64,000 nucleotides of DNA from Streptomyces regalis (GCF_001509475.1 NZ_LLZG01000115.1:1-64000); one strand, 5' to 3'; numbered from the stretch's first letter, positions 1 to 10,985 are shown. Numbers and translations: made by a program. Notes: generated from the sequence alone by a model not told the origin.

Positions 1-2
1 CC

Positions 3-818
3 CCCACCCCGACCTCCGCAACCGACACCATCGCCGGCACCCACCTCGCCACCTACGCCCTCGGCGCCGGACAAGGCTTCATCCTCGGCGTGGCCGCCCC
101 GCGCCGGGACCCCGGCGACCACACCATCGCCTCCGTCGCCGCCGTACTCCTCTCCCTCCTCACCAGCGAGCACCAGAGCGGCTCGGGGGCGGCCCGGTCG
201 TCGGCGCTCGTACGGCTGCTGCTGGGCGCCGAGCCGCAGGCGGTGGCCCCGCTGCTGGGCGGCGACCAGTGGCTCGTGGTGCACGGACGCCCCGACACCC
301 AGCCCTGCGACCCCGTCGGGGCCTCGGCGCTGGGCGCGGCCCTCGGCTCCCCGCTGGTCGACCTGGCGGGGGACGTCGTACGCGTCCTCGTCCCGGCGGA
401 CCGCGAACCGTCCCCGCAGCCCGGCTGGACCCTGGGCGTCAGCGCCCCCGCGACCCCGCACGACTGGCCGGCGGCCGACACCCAGGCGGGCCGGGCCCTG
501 TCCCGGGCGAGGGCCACCCGCACGCCCCTGTTCCGGCACGGCACCCACCGCCCGGCCCTCACGGACCTGCTCTCCCCCGACGAGGCGCAGACCCACGCCC
601 GCACCCTCCTCGCGCCCCTCACCACGCCCCTCACCGAGACGCTGCGCACCTGGCTCTCCCTGCACGGCAGTTGGGACCGCACGGCCATCGCCCTGTCCGT
701 CCACCGCAACACCGTCCGGCAACGGATCGCCCGTTGCGCGGCGCTTCTCGACACGGACCTGGACGACCCGGACGTACGGATGGAGTTGTGGTTCGCCCTG
801 CGCCACAGCGAACGGTGA
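3..818 (+). CDS. PucR-family transcriptional regulator, C-terminal part (5' cut by window edge)
   Basis: The frame is open from the first bases of the window, so the gene begins upstream; the GTG at 90 is internal. The last ~50 residues form a helix-turn-helix of the PucR/CdaR C-terminal type: SVHRNTVRQRIARC, followed by a short helix ending in WFALRH. The part in front looks like the GGDEF-like/GAF-like middle of such regulators, with no catalytic motif. In this family the C-terminal HTH binds DNA and the N-terminal part senses a ligand, often for nitrogen or purine use. Ligand and targets cannot be read here. The next gene lies about 80 bases downstream on the same strand and may be co-transcribed. 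Confidence 0.75.
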   Translation, partial: PTPTSATDTIAGTHLATYALGAGQGFILGVAAPRRDPGDHTIASVAAVLLSLLTSEHQSGSGAARSSALVRLLLGAEPQAVAPLLGGDQWLVVHGRPDTQPCDPVGASALGAALGSPLVDLAGDVVRVLVPADREPSPQPGWTLGVSAPATPHDWPAADTQAGRALSRARATRTPLFRHGTHRPALTDLLSPDEAQTHARTLLAPLTTPLTETLRTWLSLHGSWDRTAIALSVHRNTVRQRIARCAALLDTDLDDPDVRMELWFALRHSER

Positions 819-900
819 TCCGAACCGAACGGTGATCCGCGCAGTGACCCGCGTCGCACGCGCACCGGACGCACGCGTTCCCACAGTTGTCTGCCTCACA

Positions 901-1701
901 ATGGGGACCATGCCGATACCCGGGACACCAAGCCGCGCCGAGCTCGTCGACCACCTCGTCAGAACCCGTATCACGGGCGACGTCGCCACTCCCCGCGAGA
1001 ACAACCTCTCGCACTACCGCCAGCTGGCGAACGGCAACCGCCACTACTGGCTCGGCCTGGAGCTCGGCGACCGCTGGACGGACGAGCAGGACGTGCTCGC
1101 GGTGATGGCGGAGCGCGTCGGCGTGCACGACGACCCGGAGTACCGCTACGGCCAGGACACGATCGACCCCGAGCTGACGGTGGCCGCGCTGGAGCGCATG
1201 GCGGGACGCCTGCGCAAGGCGGCGGACGGGCAGCAGCGGGTGCTGTTCGCGACCGGCCACCCGGGCGGCCTGCTGGACGTCCACCGCGCCACCGCCGCGG
1301 CCCTGCGCACGGCGGGCTGCGAGATCGTCGTGATCCCGGACGGCCTGCAGACGGACGAGGGCTACGTCATGCAGTTCGCCGACGTGGCGGTCCTGGAACA
1401 TGGCGCCACCCTCTGGCACACGCACTCCGGCGAGCCGATGAAGGCCATCCTGACGGGACTTGAGCGCGAGGGCCGCCCGCTGCCGGACCTGGTCGTCGCC
1501 GACCACGGCTGGGCGGGCTACGCCGGCCAGCACGGGGTGGACTCCGTCGGATACGCGGACTGCAACGACCCGGCGCTCTTCCTCGCGGAGGCGGAGGGGA
1601 CCGTGCAGGTGGTGGTGCCGTTGGACGACCATGTGGTGAGCCCGCGGTACTACGACCCGATGACGGCGTTCCTGCTGGGTGAGGCGGGCCTGGTCGAGTG
1701 A
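901..1701 (+). CDS. conserved hypothetical protein (phosphatase-like annotation in relatives)
   Basis: A 266-residue soluble protein with no signal peptide or membrane helix. I do not recognise a standard domain with certainty. A conserved-looking core ATGHPGGLLDVHRATA (about residues 118-133) and later VADHGWAGYAGQ suggest an enzyme; similar Streptomyces proteins are often labelled phosphatase, but I see no DxD or HAD signature. The start is uncertain: ATG 901 has no Shine-Dalgarno sequence, ATG 910 has GGGGA just upstream but too close, and the frame stays open back to a GTG at 832. The function should be treated as unknown. Confidence 0.6.
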   Translation: MGTMPIPGTPSRAELVDHLVRTRITGDVATPRENNLSHYRQLANGNRHYWLGLELGDRWTDEQDVLAVMAERVGVHDDPEYRYGQDTIDPELTVAALERMAGRLRKAADGQQRVLFATGHPGGLLDVHRATAAALRTAGCEIVVIPDGLQTDEGYVMQFADVAVLEHGATLWHTHSGEPMKAILTGLEREGRPLPDLVVADHGWAGYAGQHGVDSVGYADCNDPALFLAEAEGTVQVVVPLDDHVVSPRYYDPMTAFLLGEAGLVE

Positions 1702-1848
1702 GGGGTTGTAGTCGGCCACGCTGAAATCTCGGCGAACAGTGCGGGATTTCTTCGTGGAGGTCGCATCCCTGCACACATCCCCCTGAGATACGTCCCTGTC
1801 TGTTCAACCAGGAACGGACGTGACGGAGTGTCTTCAGGGGAACGGTTG

Positions 1849-3078
1849 GTGCTGATGCGCGGTTTTGACGTTGGATACACAGCCCCACTGCGGGCGTCGG
1901 GCGCAGCGCGCCTGCCCGCGCAGCCACTTCCCCCGCTCGCCGAGACGGCGCCCGAACGGCCGCCGTCCCGGGCGCCCGGGGCCCGCACACCGGCGGCCGC
2001 CCATGGGCGGGAGGGGCGTCGGCTGTACGTCATCGACGGCATCCGCCTGCTCGCCGCCCTGATGGTGGCCGTGCACCACTACGCGGGCACCGACCGGCTC
2101 GACCAGCCGGGCAACCCGGTCTGGGACCGCCCGGTGTCCGAGATCATGCCCACGGTGTTCCGCTTCGCCACCTACGGCTGGATCGGCGTCGACATCTTCT
2201 TCGTCATCAGCGGCTTCGTGATCTGCATGTCGTGCTGGGGCCGCACCCCGCGGCAGTTCTTCGTCTCGCGGGTCATCCGGCTCTATCCGGCGTACTGGTT
2301 CGCCATCGCCTTCACCACGGCCGTCATCGTGGCCCTGCCGGGCATGTGGGAGCGCTTGAAACTGCGGGAGATCCTGCTCAACCTCACGATGCTGCAGTCC
2401 GGTTCGGCCTCGCCGCACGTCGACGGCGTCTACTGGACCCTGTGGACGGAACTGCGGTTCTACCTGCTGTTCCTCGTGGTCGTCGCCATGGGGCTCAGCT
2501 ACCGCCGGGTCGTGGTGTTCTGCTGCGTGTGGGGCGCCGCCGCGATGCTCGCGCCGATATCCGAGCTCCGTCTGCTCATCCTGGTCGTCAACCCGGTCGC
2601 GGCCTGGTTCTTCATCGCCGGTCTTGTGCTCTACCTCATGTACCGGTTCGGTCAGGACCTGCTGCTGTGGGGCATGCTGGGCTTGGCGTGGCTGATGGGG
2701 CAGATGGAGCTGGGGCGGCGCGTCGACGCGGTCGAGCATGTCTCCGGCTGGCGGGGCAGCGCGCTGATCTTCACGGCGTTCCTGCTGTTCATGGTCGCCG
2801 TCGCGCTGGGCTACACGGACCGCATCCGCTGGAAGTGGCTGGTCACCGCGGGAGCCCTGACGTATCCGCTCTACCTGACGCACTACCTGGCCGGTACGAC
2901 GCTGATCAACCGCCTGCGGGACACCATGGACCCCCGGCTGCTGATCGCCGTCGTGATCGCCGCCTTCCTGCTGCTGAGCTGGCTGATCCACCGCTACGTG
3001 GAACGCCCGGCGGCGCGGCTGCTGAAGAGAGGACTGGACACGTCCTTCGCGCGCCTACGGAACGCGGGCCCTGGGTGA
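1849..3078 (+). CDS. acyltransferase-3 (OafA/YrhL type) integral membrane protein
   Basis: A protein of about 409 residues with a ~60-residue Pro/Ala/Arg-rich cytoplasmic leader, then about ten hydrophobic segments. The acyltransferase-3 family is indicated by YVIDGIRLLAALMVAVHHY (conserved His in the first helix region), GVDIFFVISGFVI and VSRVIRLYPAYW, the family's R-x10-H and FFxxSGF-like motifs. Members move acetyl or other acyl groups onto sugars of the envelope or onto secondary metabolites. The start is taken as GTG because AGGGGAA sits 6 bases in front; ATG 1855 or GTG 1828 are alternatives in the same frame. No biosynthetic neighbours reveal the acceptor. Confidence 0.8.
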   Translation: MLMRGFDVGYTAPLRASGAARLPAQPLPPLAETAPERPPSRAPGARTPAAAHGREGRRLYVIDGIRLLAALMVAVHHYAGTDRLDQPGNPVWDRPVSEIMPTVFRFATYGWIGVDIFFVISGFVICMSCWGRTPRQFFVSRVIRLYPAYWFAIAFTTAVIVALPGMWERLKLREILLNLTMLQSGSASPHVDGVYWTLWTELRFYLLFLVVVAMGLSYRRVVVFCCVWGAAAMLAPISELRLLILVVNPVAAWFFIAGLVLYLMYRFGQDLLLWGMLGLAWLMGQMELGRRVDAVEHVSGWRGSALIFTAFLLFMVAVALGYTDRIRWKWLVTAGALTYPLYLTHYLAGTTLINRLRDTMDPRLLIAVVIAAFLLLSWLIHRYVERPAARLLKRGLDTSFARLRNAGPG

Positions 3079-3145
3079 CCACGGCCTTCCACATGCCCTT
3101 CCTCATGCCCTTCCTCATGCCGCCTTTAGGTCAAGACTTAGTAAA

Positions 3146-3850
3146 GTGGCGCGCGTGATCATTGCCGCTGCGTCCGAAGCACCCGTCGGCGGAGTCGCCG
3201 GCTGGGCTGCCGACCTGATGGAGAAGCTGGGCGGGCCGGGCGCCGGGCTGGCCATCGCCCTGGAGAACCTCTTCCCGCCGCTGCCGAGCGAGGTGATCCT
3301 GCCGCTGGCGGGGTTCACGGCGAGCCAGGGCAGGATGGACGTCGCCGCCGCCGTCGCCTGGACGACGGCGGGTTCGCTGGCCGGCGCACTCGCCCTGTAC
3401 CTGCTCGGCGCGCTCTTCGGCCGCGACCGGCTGATCGCGGTGGCGGCGCGGCTGCCACTGGTGAAGATCGCCGACGTGGAGCGCACCGAGGCGTGGTTCG
3501 TCCGGCACGGCGCCAAGGCCGTGTTCTTCGGCCGCTTCGTGCCCGTCTTCCGCAGCCTGATCTCGATACCGGCCGGCGTGGAACGCATGCGGCTGCCCGT
3601 GTTCCTCGCCCTCACCGCGGCGGGCAGCCTCATCTGGAACACCGCCTTCATCGCCGCCGGCTACGCCCTCGGCGCCCGCTGGCACGAGGTCACCGACCTG
3701 GTGGGCCTCTACTCCAAGGTGATCCTGGCGATCACCGGCGTGGTGGCCCTCGGGTTCCTGGGAGTACGACTGACCCGGGCCCGGCGCGGGCGGTGGAAGC
3801 ACCGAGTGCGGGGAGGGACGGGAGCCGAGGTGCGCGGCGAGCCGGGGTGA
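3146..3850 (+). CDS. DedA-family membrane protein
   Basis: A 234-residue membrane protein with the DedA (SNARE-associated/VTT) signature: an acidic re-entrant segment ENLFPPLPSEVILPLAG near residue 33 and GRFVPVFRSLISIPAGVERM around residue 129, carrying the conserved Arg and Pro-Ala-Gly. DedA proteins act in the cytoplasmic membrane as lipid flippases/scramblases (undecaprenyl phosphate or phospholipids) and support proton-motive-force homeostasis. The C-terminus is short and basic. Two starts are possible, GTG 3146 and GTG 3155; no clear Shine-Dalgarno precedes either, so a leaderless transcript is possible. The gene runs convergently into the thioesterase gene. Confidence 0.85.
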   Translation: MARVIIAAASEAPVGGVAGWAADLMEKLGGPGAGLAIALENLFPPLPSEVILPLAGFTASQGRMDVAAAVAWTTAGSLAGALALYLLGALFGRDRLIAVAARLPLVKIADVERTEAWFVRHGAKAVFFGRFVPVFRSLISIPAGVERMRLPVFLALTAAGSLIWNTAFIAAGYALGARWHEVTDLVGLYSKVILAITGVVALGFLGVRLTRARRGRWKHRVRGGTGAEVRGEPG

Positions 3851-3862
3851 CGGATGAGCCGG

Positions 3863-3883
3863 GGTGACGGGCGAGCCGTCACC
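3863..3883. terminator. bidirectional hairpin between convergent genes
   Basis: GGTGACGG and CCGTCACC form a perfect 8-bp stem around a 5-base loop. The hairpin lies directly after the DedA stop and overlaps the last codon of the thioesterase gene on the other strand. It is preceded by a short direct duplication of GAGCCGGGGTGACGG. There is no T-run on the + strand, which is usual for Streptomyces terminators. Confidence 0.55.
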
Positions 3884-4745
3884 GAGGAACCCGGACCACG
3901 CCCTCCTGGATCACCGACACCGCCAGCTGCCCGTCCTGCGTGTAGATGCGGGCCTGACCGAGGCCCCGCCCGCCGTGCGCCGAGGGCGACTCCTGGTCGT
4001 ACAGCAGCCACTCGTCCGCGCGGAACGGCCGGTGGAACCACATCGCGTGGTCCAGCGAGGCGCCGACCACGTCCCCGACGGCCCAGCCGCCGCGCCCGTG
4101 CGCCAGCAGCACCGAGTCGAGGAGGGTCATGTCCGAGACGTATGTGGCGAGTACGACATGCAGGAGCGGGTCGTCGGCCAGCTTGCCGTTGGTGCGGAAC
4201 CACACCTGGGAGTGCGGTTCGCGGGGCTCGCCGAACTGCCCGTACGGCGGCTCGTCGACGTAGCGCAGGTCGACCGCCTGGCGTGCCTCCAGGAACCTCT
4301 CGACGACCGCCGGGTCGAGATGGCCGTATCCGCGCAGGCGCTCCGCCGAGGTGGGGAGCGTCTCCGGGTCGGGCGAGGGCGGCATCGGGGTCTGGTGGTC
4401 CAGGCCCTCCTCGTACGTCTGGAAGGACGCCGACAGGGCGAAGATCGGCTTGCCGTGCTGGACGGCGACGACGCGGCGCGTGGTGAAGGAGCGTCCGTCG
4501 CGCATGCGGTCGACGTTGTAGACGATGGGCGCGCCCGGGTCCCCCATGCGCAGGAAGTACGCATGGAGGGAGTGGGCGTGGCGGTCCCCGGGGACCGTAC
4601 GCCCGGCGGCGACCAGTGCCTGGGCCGCGACCTGACCGCCGAAGACGCGCGGGACGACGGCGGAGCGGGACTGGCCGCGGAAGATGTTCTCCTCGATCTG
4701 CTCCAGGTCGAGCAGATCGAGGAGACCCTGTAGTGCCTCGTTCAT
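3879..4745 (-). CDS. tesB: acyl-CoA thioesterase II (TesB family)
   Basis: A 288-residue protein matching the usual TesB length. It has the double hot-dog layout: an N-terminal FRGQSRSAVVPRVFGGQVAAQAL stretch, a central SFTTRRVVAVQHGKPIF, and a C-terminal half with LDSVLLAHGRG and SLDHAMWFHRPFRADEW, which hold the conserved Asp/Thr/Gln-type catalytic region. It hydrolyses acyl-CoA to free acid plus CoA in the cytoplasm. AAGGTG lies 3-4 bases before the ATG. It follows an acyl-CoA dehydrogenase gene by 35 bases on the same strand, so the two likely form a small fatty acyl-CoA operon. Confidence 0.9.
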   Translation of the reverse strand: MNEALQGLLDLLDLEQIEENIFRGQSRSAVVPRVFGGQVAAQALVAAGRTVPGDRHAHSLHAYFLRMGDPGAPIVYNVDRMRDGRSFTTRRVVAVQHGKPIFALSASFQTYEEGLDHQTPMPPSPDPETLPTSAERLRGYGHLDPAVVERFLEARQAVDLRYVDEPPYGQFGEPREPHSQVWFRTNGKLADDPLLHVVLATYVSDMTLLDSVLLAHGRGGWAVGDVVGASLDHAMWFHRPFRADEWLLYDQESPSAHGGRGLGQARIYTQDGQLAVSVIQEGVVRVPR

Positions 4746-4780
4746 GGCACCTTTTCTACTGTGCGGTAATTTCCGGGCCC

Positions 4781-5938
4781 TTACAGGCCCATGTCCTTCG
4801 CGATGATCGACTTCATGATCTCGCTGGTACCGCCGTAGATGCGGTTGACGCGGTTGTCCGCGTACAGGCGGGCGATCGGGTACTCGTTCATGAAGCCGTA
4901 GCCGCCGTGCAGCTGGAGGCAGCGGTCGATCACGCGGTGCGCGACCTCGGTGCAGAAGAGCTTGGCGGACGCTGCCTCGGCCGGGGTCAGCTCGCCCGCG
5001 TCGAGGGCCTCCAGCGCGCGGTCGGCAACGGCCTCGGCCGCGTCGACCTCGGCCTGGCAGGCGGCCAGCTCGAACTTGGTGTTCTGGAAGGCGGCGACCG
5101 GCTTGCCGAAGACGGTGCGGTCCTGGACGTACTCCTTGGCGAACCGCACGGCGGCCTTGGCCTGCGCGTAGGCACCGAAGGCGATGCCCCAGCGCTCGGA
5201 GGCCAGGTTGTGGCCGAGGTAGTAGAAGCCCTTGTTCTCCTCGCCGAGGAGGTCCTCGACGGGGACCTTCACGTCGACGAAGGCCAGCTCGGCGGTGTCG
5301 GAGGTCTTCAGGCCGAGCTTGTCCAGTTTGCGGCCGACGGAGTAGCCCTCGGACTTGGTGTCCACGGCGAACAGGGAGATGCCGTGACGGCGGTCCTCGG
5401 CGCTGGGCGCGTCGGTGCGGGCGCAGACGATCACGCGGTCGGCGTGCACGCCGCCGGTGATGAAGGTCTTGGCGCCGTTGAGGACGTAGTGCGTGCCGTC
5501 CTCGGAGAGCTTGGCGGTGGTCTTCATGCCCGCGAGGTCGGAGCCGGTGCCCGGCTCGGTCATCGCCAGCGCCCACATCTCCTCACCGGAGACGAACTTC
5601 GGCAGGAACCGCTTTTTCTGCTCGTCGGTGGCGAGCATCTTGATGTACGGCAGACCGAGCAGCACGTGCACGCCGGAGCCGCCGAACTGGACGCCCGCGC
5701 GAGCGGTCTCCTCGTACATGACGGCCTCGAACTTGTACGACTCGATGCCCGCGCCGCCGTACTCCTCGTCGACGCGGATGCCGAAGACGCCGAGCTCGGC
5801 GAGCTTGTAGTAGAAGTCGCGCGGCGCCTGGCCGGCCGCGAACCACTCGTCGTAGACCGGGACCACCTCGGCCTCGATGAAGGCGCGGATGGTCTCCCGG
5901 AACGCCTCATGGTCCTCGTTGAACACAGTACGGCGCAC
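4781..5938 (-). CDS. acyl-CoA dehydrogenase
   Basis: A 385-residue flavoprotein of the acyl-CoA dehydrogenase superfamily. FAD/substrate-binding motifs are visible: MTEPGTGSDLAGMKTTA (about residues 125-141), LNGAKTFITGG, SERWGIAFGAYAQA, LQLHGGYGFMNEYPIARLY and IYGGTSEIMKSIIA, whose Glu is the usual catalytic base. It introduces the alpha-beta double bond in an acyl-CoA; the chain length is not readable. The GTG start has GGAGG 7 bases upstream. It is the first gene of a pair with tesB. The short upstream region contains a palindromic AAGCGCTT, listed separately. Confidence 0.9.
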   Translation of the reverse strand: MRRTVFNEDHEAFRETIRAFIEAEVVPVYDEWFAAGQAPRDFYYKLAELGVFGIRVDEEYGGAGIESYKFEAVMYEETARAGVQFGGSGVHVLLGLPYIKMLATDEQKKRFLPKFVSGEEMWALAMTEPGTGSDLAGMKTTAKLSEDGTHYVLNGAKTFITGGVHADRVIVCARTDAPSAEDRRHGISLFAVDTKSEGYSVGRKLDKLGLKTSDTAELAFVDVKVPVEDLLGEENKGFYYLGHNLASERWGIAFGAYAQAKAAVRFAKEYVQDRTVFGKPVAAFQNTKFELAACQAEVDAAEAVADRALEALDAGELTPAEAASAKLFCTEVAHRVIDRCLQLHGGYGFMNEYPIARLYADNRVNRIYGGTSEIMKSIIAKDMGL

Positions 5939-5951
5939 GCCGCCACCTCCA

Positions 5952-5991
5952 CCGGTACATGTCTAAGCGCTTGCTCACTCAACCGTACCGG
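5952..5991. promoter_or_regulatory. candidate operator/promoter of the acyl-CoA dehydrogenase-thioesterase pair
   Basis: Just upstream of the dehydrogenase RBS, inverted arms CCGGTAC and GTACCGG flank a central palindrome AAGCGCTT, and GAGTGAGCAAGCGCTTA reads toward the gene. TetR-type regulators of fatty-acid genes often use such AGCGCT-cored palindromes, so control by a FadR-like repressor is plausible. This is inference from base pattern only. Confidence 0.3.
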
Positions 5992-6034
5992 CGAGTACGA
6001 ACAGCCGTCCAGGGGGACCGCCTCGTAACGCTCG

Positions 6035-6610
6035 TCACTCTCCAGCTCTGCCGTAGCGGCGGAACTCGGACGTCGCGACCGTCCAGGGGCCGAACTGCAC
6101 CGAGTCGCCGTAGATGTAGGGGTCCTTGCGGGTATAGCGCCCCTTGCACGGGTCGGAATGCACTTCGATCGTGCCGGTGCGGGGGTCGACGATCATGTAG
6201 TGGGCGATACCCATGGCCGGGTAGTCGGCGAGCTTCTCGATGTAGTCGTTGTTGGGGTTGGACGGCGAGACGATCTCGACGACCGCCAGGACCTGCGTCG
6301 CATCGACGGCGAGGCCTTCCTCGTCGAGGACCGCCTCAGGGATGACGACCGCGTCAGGGAGGCGCATGCGGCCGATCGCCGGGTGCTCGATCTCAGGGCC
6401 ACCAGCGCAGATGTAGCCGGGGTGCGTGCTGAGAAGCTGCTCGTCCAGCTGCCTACGGATACGGCACACCGTGCCCGCATGGCGCTTCGGCAGGCGCGTC
6501 ATGGCCAGCACCGGACCGGACGGCCCGATCTCGACGCTCCAGGCCCCTTCGAGCTGCTCGGCGTAGACCTCGAGCTCCTCGGCGATCGCGCGCATCTTCG
6601 CGTAGTCCAT
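6035..6610 (-). CDS. Uma2-family (DUF820) restriction-endonuclease-fold protein
   Basis: A 191-residue cytoplasmic protein with the Uma2 core: RMRLPDAVVIPEAVLDEEG (metal-site Asp), LAVVEIVSPSNPNNDYIEKLADYPAMGIAHYMIVDP (Glu and Lys of a PD-(D/E)XK-like site). Uma2 proteins are abundant in Streptomyces and cyanobacteria; their fold is nuclease-like but their job is generally unknown. ATG 6610 is preferred over GTG 6616 because GAGG lies 8 bases before the former but only 2 before the latter. It stands alone between the dehydrogenase operon and the TetR gene, and no partner gene is obvious. Confidence 0.8.
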   Translation of the reverse strand: MDYAKMRAIAEELEVYAEQLEGAWSVEIGPSGPVLAMTRLPKRHAGTVCRIRRQLDEQLLSTHPGYICAGGPEIEHPAIGRMRLPDAVVIPEAVLDEEGLAVDATQVLAVVEIVSPSNPNNDYIEKLADYPAMGIAHYMIVDPRTGTIEVHSDPCKGRYTRKDPYIYGDSVQFGPWTVATSEFRRYGRAGE

Positions 6611-6666
6611 GCCCACCGCCTCAGATTACCGAGCCGGAGGACCGTCGACGGGCTTGTCGGCGCAAC

Positions 6667-7260
6667 TCAGCCCCCTGCCGCCCCGAACGCCCCCCGAGCC
6701 ATCCGATGCAGCAGCTCCGCCGTCACCCCCCGCCCCGGCAGCGACCCCGGCCGCCCCAGATGCGGCGTCGAGTTCAGCAGCCCGAACACCGAGTGGACGG
6801 CGGACCGGGCCGTCGGCTCACTCAGCTCCGGGTACACCGTCCGCACCACCTCCACCCACAGCTCGACGTACTGCCGCTGCAGCTGCCGTACCAGCTTGCG
6901 GTCGCTGTCGCGGAGGCGGTCCAGCTCGCGGTCGTGCAGGGTGATGAGGGGACGGTCGTCGAGGGCGAAGTCGATGTGGCCCTCGATGAGGGAGTCCAGG
7001 ACCGCCTCCGGCGGCACCCCGTCGGCCTCCGCGAGCCGCCGCTTCGCGCCCGTCAGCAGCTGGCCGCTGATGCCGACCAGCAGCTCGGCGAGCATCGCGT
7101 CCTTGCCGGCGAAGTGCCGGTAGAGACCGGGGCCGCTGATGCCCACGGCGGCGCCTATCTCGTCGACACCGACGCCGTGGAATCCACGCTCGGCGAAGAG
7201 CCGCGCGGCCTCCTTGAGGATCTGTTCGCGGCGGGTGGGGGCGTCGGTTCTGGTGGCCAT
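6667..7260 (-). CDS. TetR-family repressor, probable regulator of the methylcrotonyl-CoA carboxylase operon
   Basis: A 197-residue protein. The N-terminal TetR HTH is clear at about residues 10-56: REQILKEAARLFAERGFHGVGVDEIGAAVGISGPGLYRHFAGKDAML. The C-terminal ligand domain is of the type found in acyl-CoA-responsive TetR proteins. It is transcribed away from the acyl-CoA carboxylase operon, and the 96-base gap holds two copies of a 16-base palindromic sequence. By position it most likely represses that operon and itself, released by an acyl-CoA intermediate of leucine breakdown. The binding is inferred, not shown. Confidence 0.85.
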   Translation of the reverse strand: MATRTDAPTRREQILKEAARLFAERGFHGVGVDEIGAAVGISGPGLYRHFAGKDAMLAELLVGISGQLLTGAKRRLAEADGVPPEAVLDSLIEGHIDFALDDRPLITLHDRELDRLRDSDRKLVRQLQRQYVELWVEVVRTVYPELSEPTARSAVHSVFGLLNSTPHLGRPGSLPGRGVTAELLHRMARGAFGAAGG

Positions 7261-7282
7261 GCAAGCAATTCTAGACAGGGAG

Positions 7283-7327
7283 GTTAGCGGTCGTTAACCT
7301 GAAGGAAATGCGTTAACGCTCATTAAC
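7283..7327. promoter_or_regulatory. duplicated TetR-type operator between divergent genes
   Basis: GTTAGCGGTCGTTAAC (7283-7298) and GTTAACGCTCATTAAC (7312-7327) match at 13 of 16 positions, start 29 bases apart, and are each imperfect palindromes (GTTAxCG / CGxTAAC). They lie in the AT-richest stretch of the divergent gap, between the TetR gene and the carboxylase operon, which is where a local repressor would act on both promoters. Confidence 0.55.
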
Positions 7328-7356
7328 TGGTGGACCACTGGTGAGGGGACCGCAGG

Positions 7357-8973
<1,617 letters not shown>

Positions 8974-8981
8974 GGGCGACT

Positions 8982-10985
8982 GTGACGATGACGATGACCA
9001 TGTTCGACACGGTCCTCGTGGCCAACCGGGGCGAGATCGCCGTCCGCGTGATCCGTACGCTCCGCTCGCTGGGCGTGCGCTCGGTGGCCGTCTTCTCCGA
9101 CGCGGACGCCGACGCGCGGCACGTCCGCGAGGCCGACACGGCGGTACGGATCGGTCCGGCGCCGGCGGCCGAGAGCTATCTGTCGGCCGAGCGCATCCTG
9201 GAGGCCGCCGCCCGCACCGGCGCCCAGGCGGTGCACCCCGGATACGGCTTCCTCGCGGAGAACGCGGCCTTCGCACGCGCGTGCGCCGACGCCGGGCTCG
9301 TCTTCATCGGGCCAACCGCCGACGCCATCACCCTGATGGGCGACAAGATCCGGGCCAAGGAGACGGTGCAGGCGGCCGGGGTGCCGGTCGTCCCCGGCTC
9401 CAGTGGCAGCGGTCTCACGGACGGCCAACTCGCCGACGCCGCCCGCGAGATCGGCATGCCCGTGCTGCTGAAGCCGTCGGCCGGCGGTGGCGGCAAGGGC
9501 ATGCGCCTGGTCCGGGACCTGTCGGTGCTGGACGACGAGATCGCCGCCGCCCGCCGCGAGGCCCGCGCCTCCTTCGACGACGACACCCTTCTCGTCGAGC
9601 GGTGGATCGACCGGCCCCGGCACATCGAGATCCAGGTGCTGGCGGACGGGCACGGCAACGTCGTTCACCTCGGGGAGCGCGAGTGCTCCCTGCAGCGCCG
9701 GCACCAGAAGATCATCGAGGAGGCACCGAGTGTGCTGCTCGATGAGGAGACCCGGGCGGCGATGGGCGAGGCGGCCGTGCAGGCGGCGCGCTCGTGTGGG
9801 TACCGGGGCGCGGGCACGGTGGAGTTCATCGTGCCGGGCGGCGACCCTTCCGCGTACTACTTCATGGAGATGAACACCCGGCTCCAGGTCGAGCACCCCG
9901 TCACCGAGCTGGCTGTGTCCATTGGTGCGGCCGGCGCCGCGGGGGGCCTGGACCTGGTGGAGTGGCAGCTGCGGGTGGCTGCGGGTGAGCGGCTCGCCTT
10001 CGGGCAGGACGACGTACGGCTCACCGGTCACGCGATCGAGGCGCGCATCTGCGCGGAGACTGTATCCATCAAAGAGGGCGCGCGCGGGTTCCTGCCCTCG
10101 GGCGGCACCGTCCTCAAGCTGCACGAACCCCAGACCGACGGCATCCGCACCGACTCCGGCCTCAGCGAGGGCACGGAGGTCGGCAGCCTCTACGACCCGA
10201 TGCTGTCCAAGGTGATCGCATACGGCCCCGATCGCGCCACCGCGCTCCGCAAGCTCCGGGCGGCCCTCGCGGAGACGGTCACGCTGGGCGTGCAGACCAA
10301 CGCCGGGTTCCTGCGGCGGCTGCTCGCGCATCCGGCGGTCGTCGCGGGCGAGTTGGACACGGGCCTGGTCGAGCGTGTGGTGGACGACCTGGTCCGCACC
10401 GACGTACCGGACGAGGTGTACGAGGCCGCGGCGGCCGTACGCCTGGACGCGCTGCGGCCTCGCGGTGACGGGTGGACCGACCCGTTCTCCGTGCCGAGCG
10501 GGTGGCGGCTCGGCGGCGAGCCCAGGCCCGTCGGCTTCCATCTCCGGATCACCGACCCCGTGGAGTACGTCCCGCGCGGCACCCACACCGTCACGGACGA
10601 CCGCGTGGCCGTCACCCTCGACGGCGTCCGCCACACCTTCCAGCGCGCCACCCTGCCGGACGGCACCTGGCTGGGCCGCGACGGCGACGCCTGGCACGTG
10701 CGCGACCACGACCCGGTGGCCGCCTCGCTCACCGGGGCCGCCCATGCGGGCGCCGACTCCCTCACCGCACCCATGCCGGGGACGGTGACGGTGGTGAAGG
10801 TAGCCGTCGGGGACGAAGTGGCCGCCGGACAGAGCCTGCTGGTCGTCGAGGCGATGAAGATGGAGCACGTCATCTCCGCCCCGCACGCCGGCACGGTCGC
10901 CGAACTGGACGTCACGCCCGGCACGACGGTCGCCATGGACCAGGTCCTGGCGGTCGTCGCACCTCATGAGGAGGCGGAGGAATGA
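8982..10985 (+). CDS. accA1: methylcrotonyl-CoA carboxylase, biotin carboxylase/BCCP (alpha) subunit
   Basis: About 667 residues. In order: biotin-carboxylase N-domain ([16 protein letters not shown]), ATP-grasp ([31 protein letters not shown]), biotin-carboxylase C-domain, a ~150-residue linker, and a C-terminal biotinyl domain with the AMKM site (Lys at about 626). It makes carboxybiotin from bicarbonate and ATP for the beta chain. The start is ambiguous within a run of Thr/Met codons: GTG 8982 has GAGGG 5 bases upstream, and ATG 8988, 8994 and 9000 follow. It lies 8 bases after accD1 and overlaps the lyase gene by ATGA, so translation is coupled. Confidence 0.9.
   Translation: MTMTMTMFDTVLVANRGEIAVRVIRTLRSLGVRSVAVFSDADADARHVREADTAVRIGPAPAAESYLSAERILEAAARTGAQAVHPGYGFLAENAAFARACADAGLVFIGPTADAITLMGDKIRAKETVQAAGVPVVPGSSGSGLTDGQLADAAREIGMPVLLKPSAGGGGKGMRLVRDLSVLDDEIAAARREARASFDDDTLLVERWIDRPRHIEIQVLADGHGNVVHLGERECSLQRRHQKIIEEAPSVLLDEETRAAMGEAAVQAARSCGYRGAGTVEFIVPGGDPSAYYFMEMNTRLQVEHPVTELAVSIGAAGAAGGLDLVEWQLRVAAGERLAFGQDDVRLTGHAIEARICAETVSIKEGARGFLPSGGTVLKLHEPQTDGIRTDSGLSEGTEVGSLYDPMLSKVIAYGPDRATALRKLRAALAETVTLGVQTNAGFLRRLLAHPAVVAGELDTGLVERVVDDLVRTDVPDEVYEAAAAVRLDALRPRGDGWTDPFSVPSGWRLGGEPRPVGFHLRITDPVEYVPRGTHTVTDDRVAVTLDGVRHTFQRATLPDGTWLGRDGDAWHVRDHDPVAASLTGAAHAGADSLTAPMPGTVTVVKVAVGDEVAAGQSLLVVEAMKMEHVISAPHAGTVAELDVTPGTTVAMDQVLAVVAPHEEAEE

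Noticed and set aside
5952..5991. Considered as a confirmed FadR operator
   Set aside because: Only a general palindrome pattern is seen and no regulator gene is adjacent, so it is kept as a low-confidence candidate.
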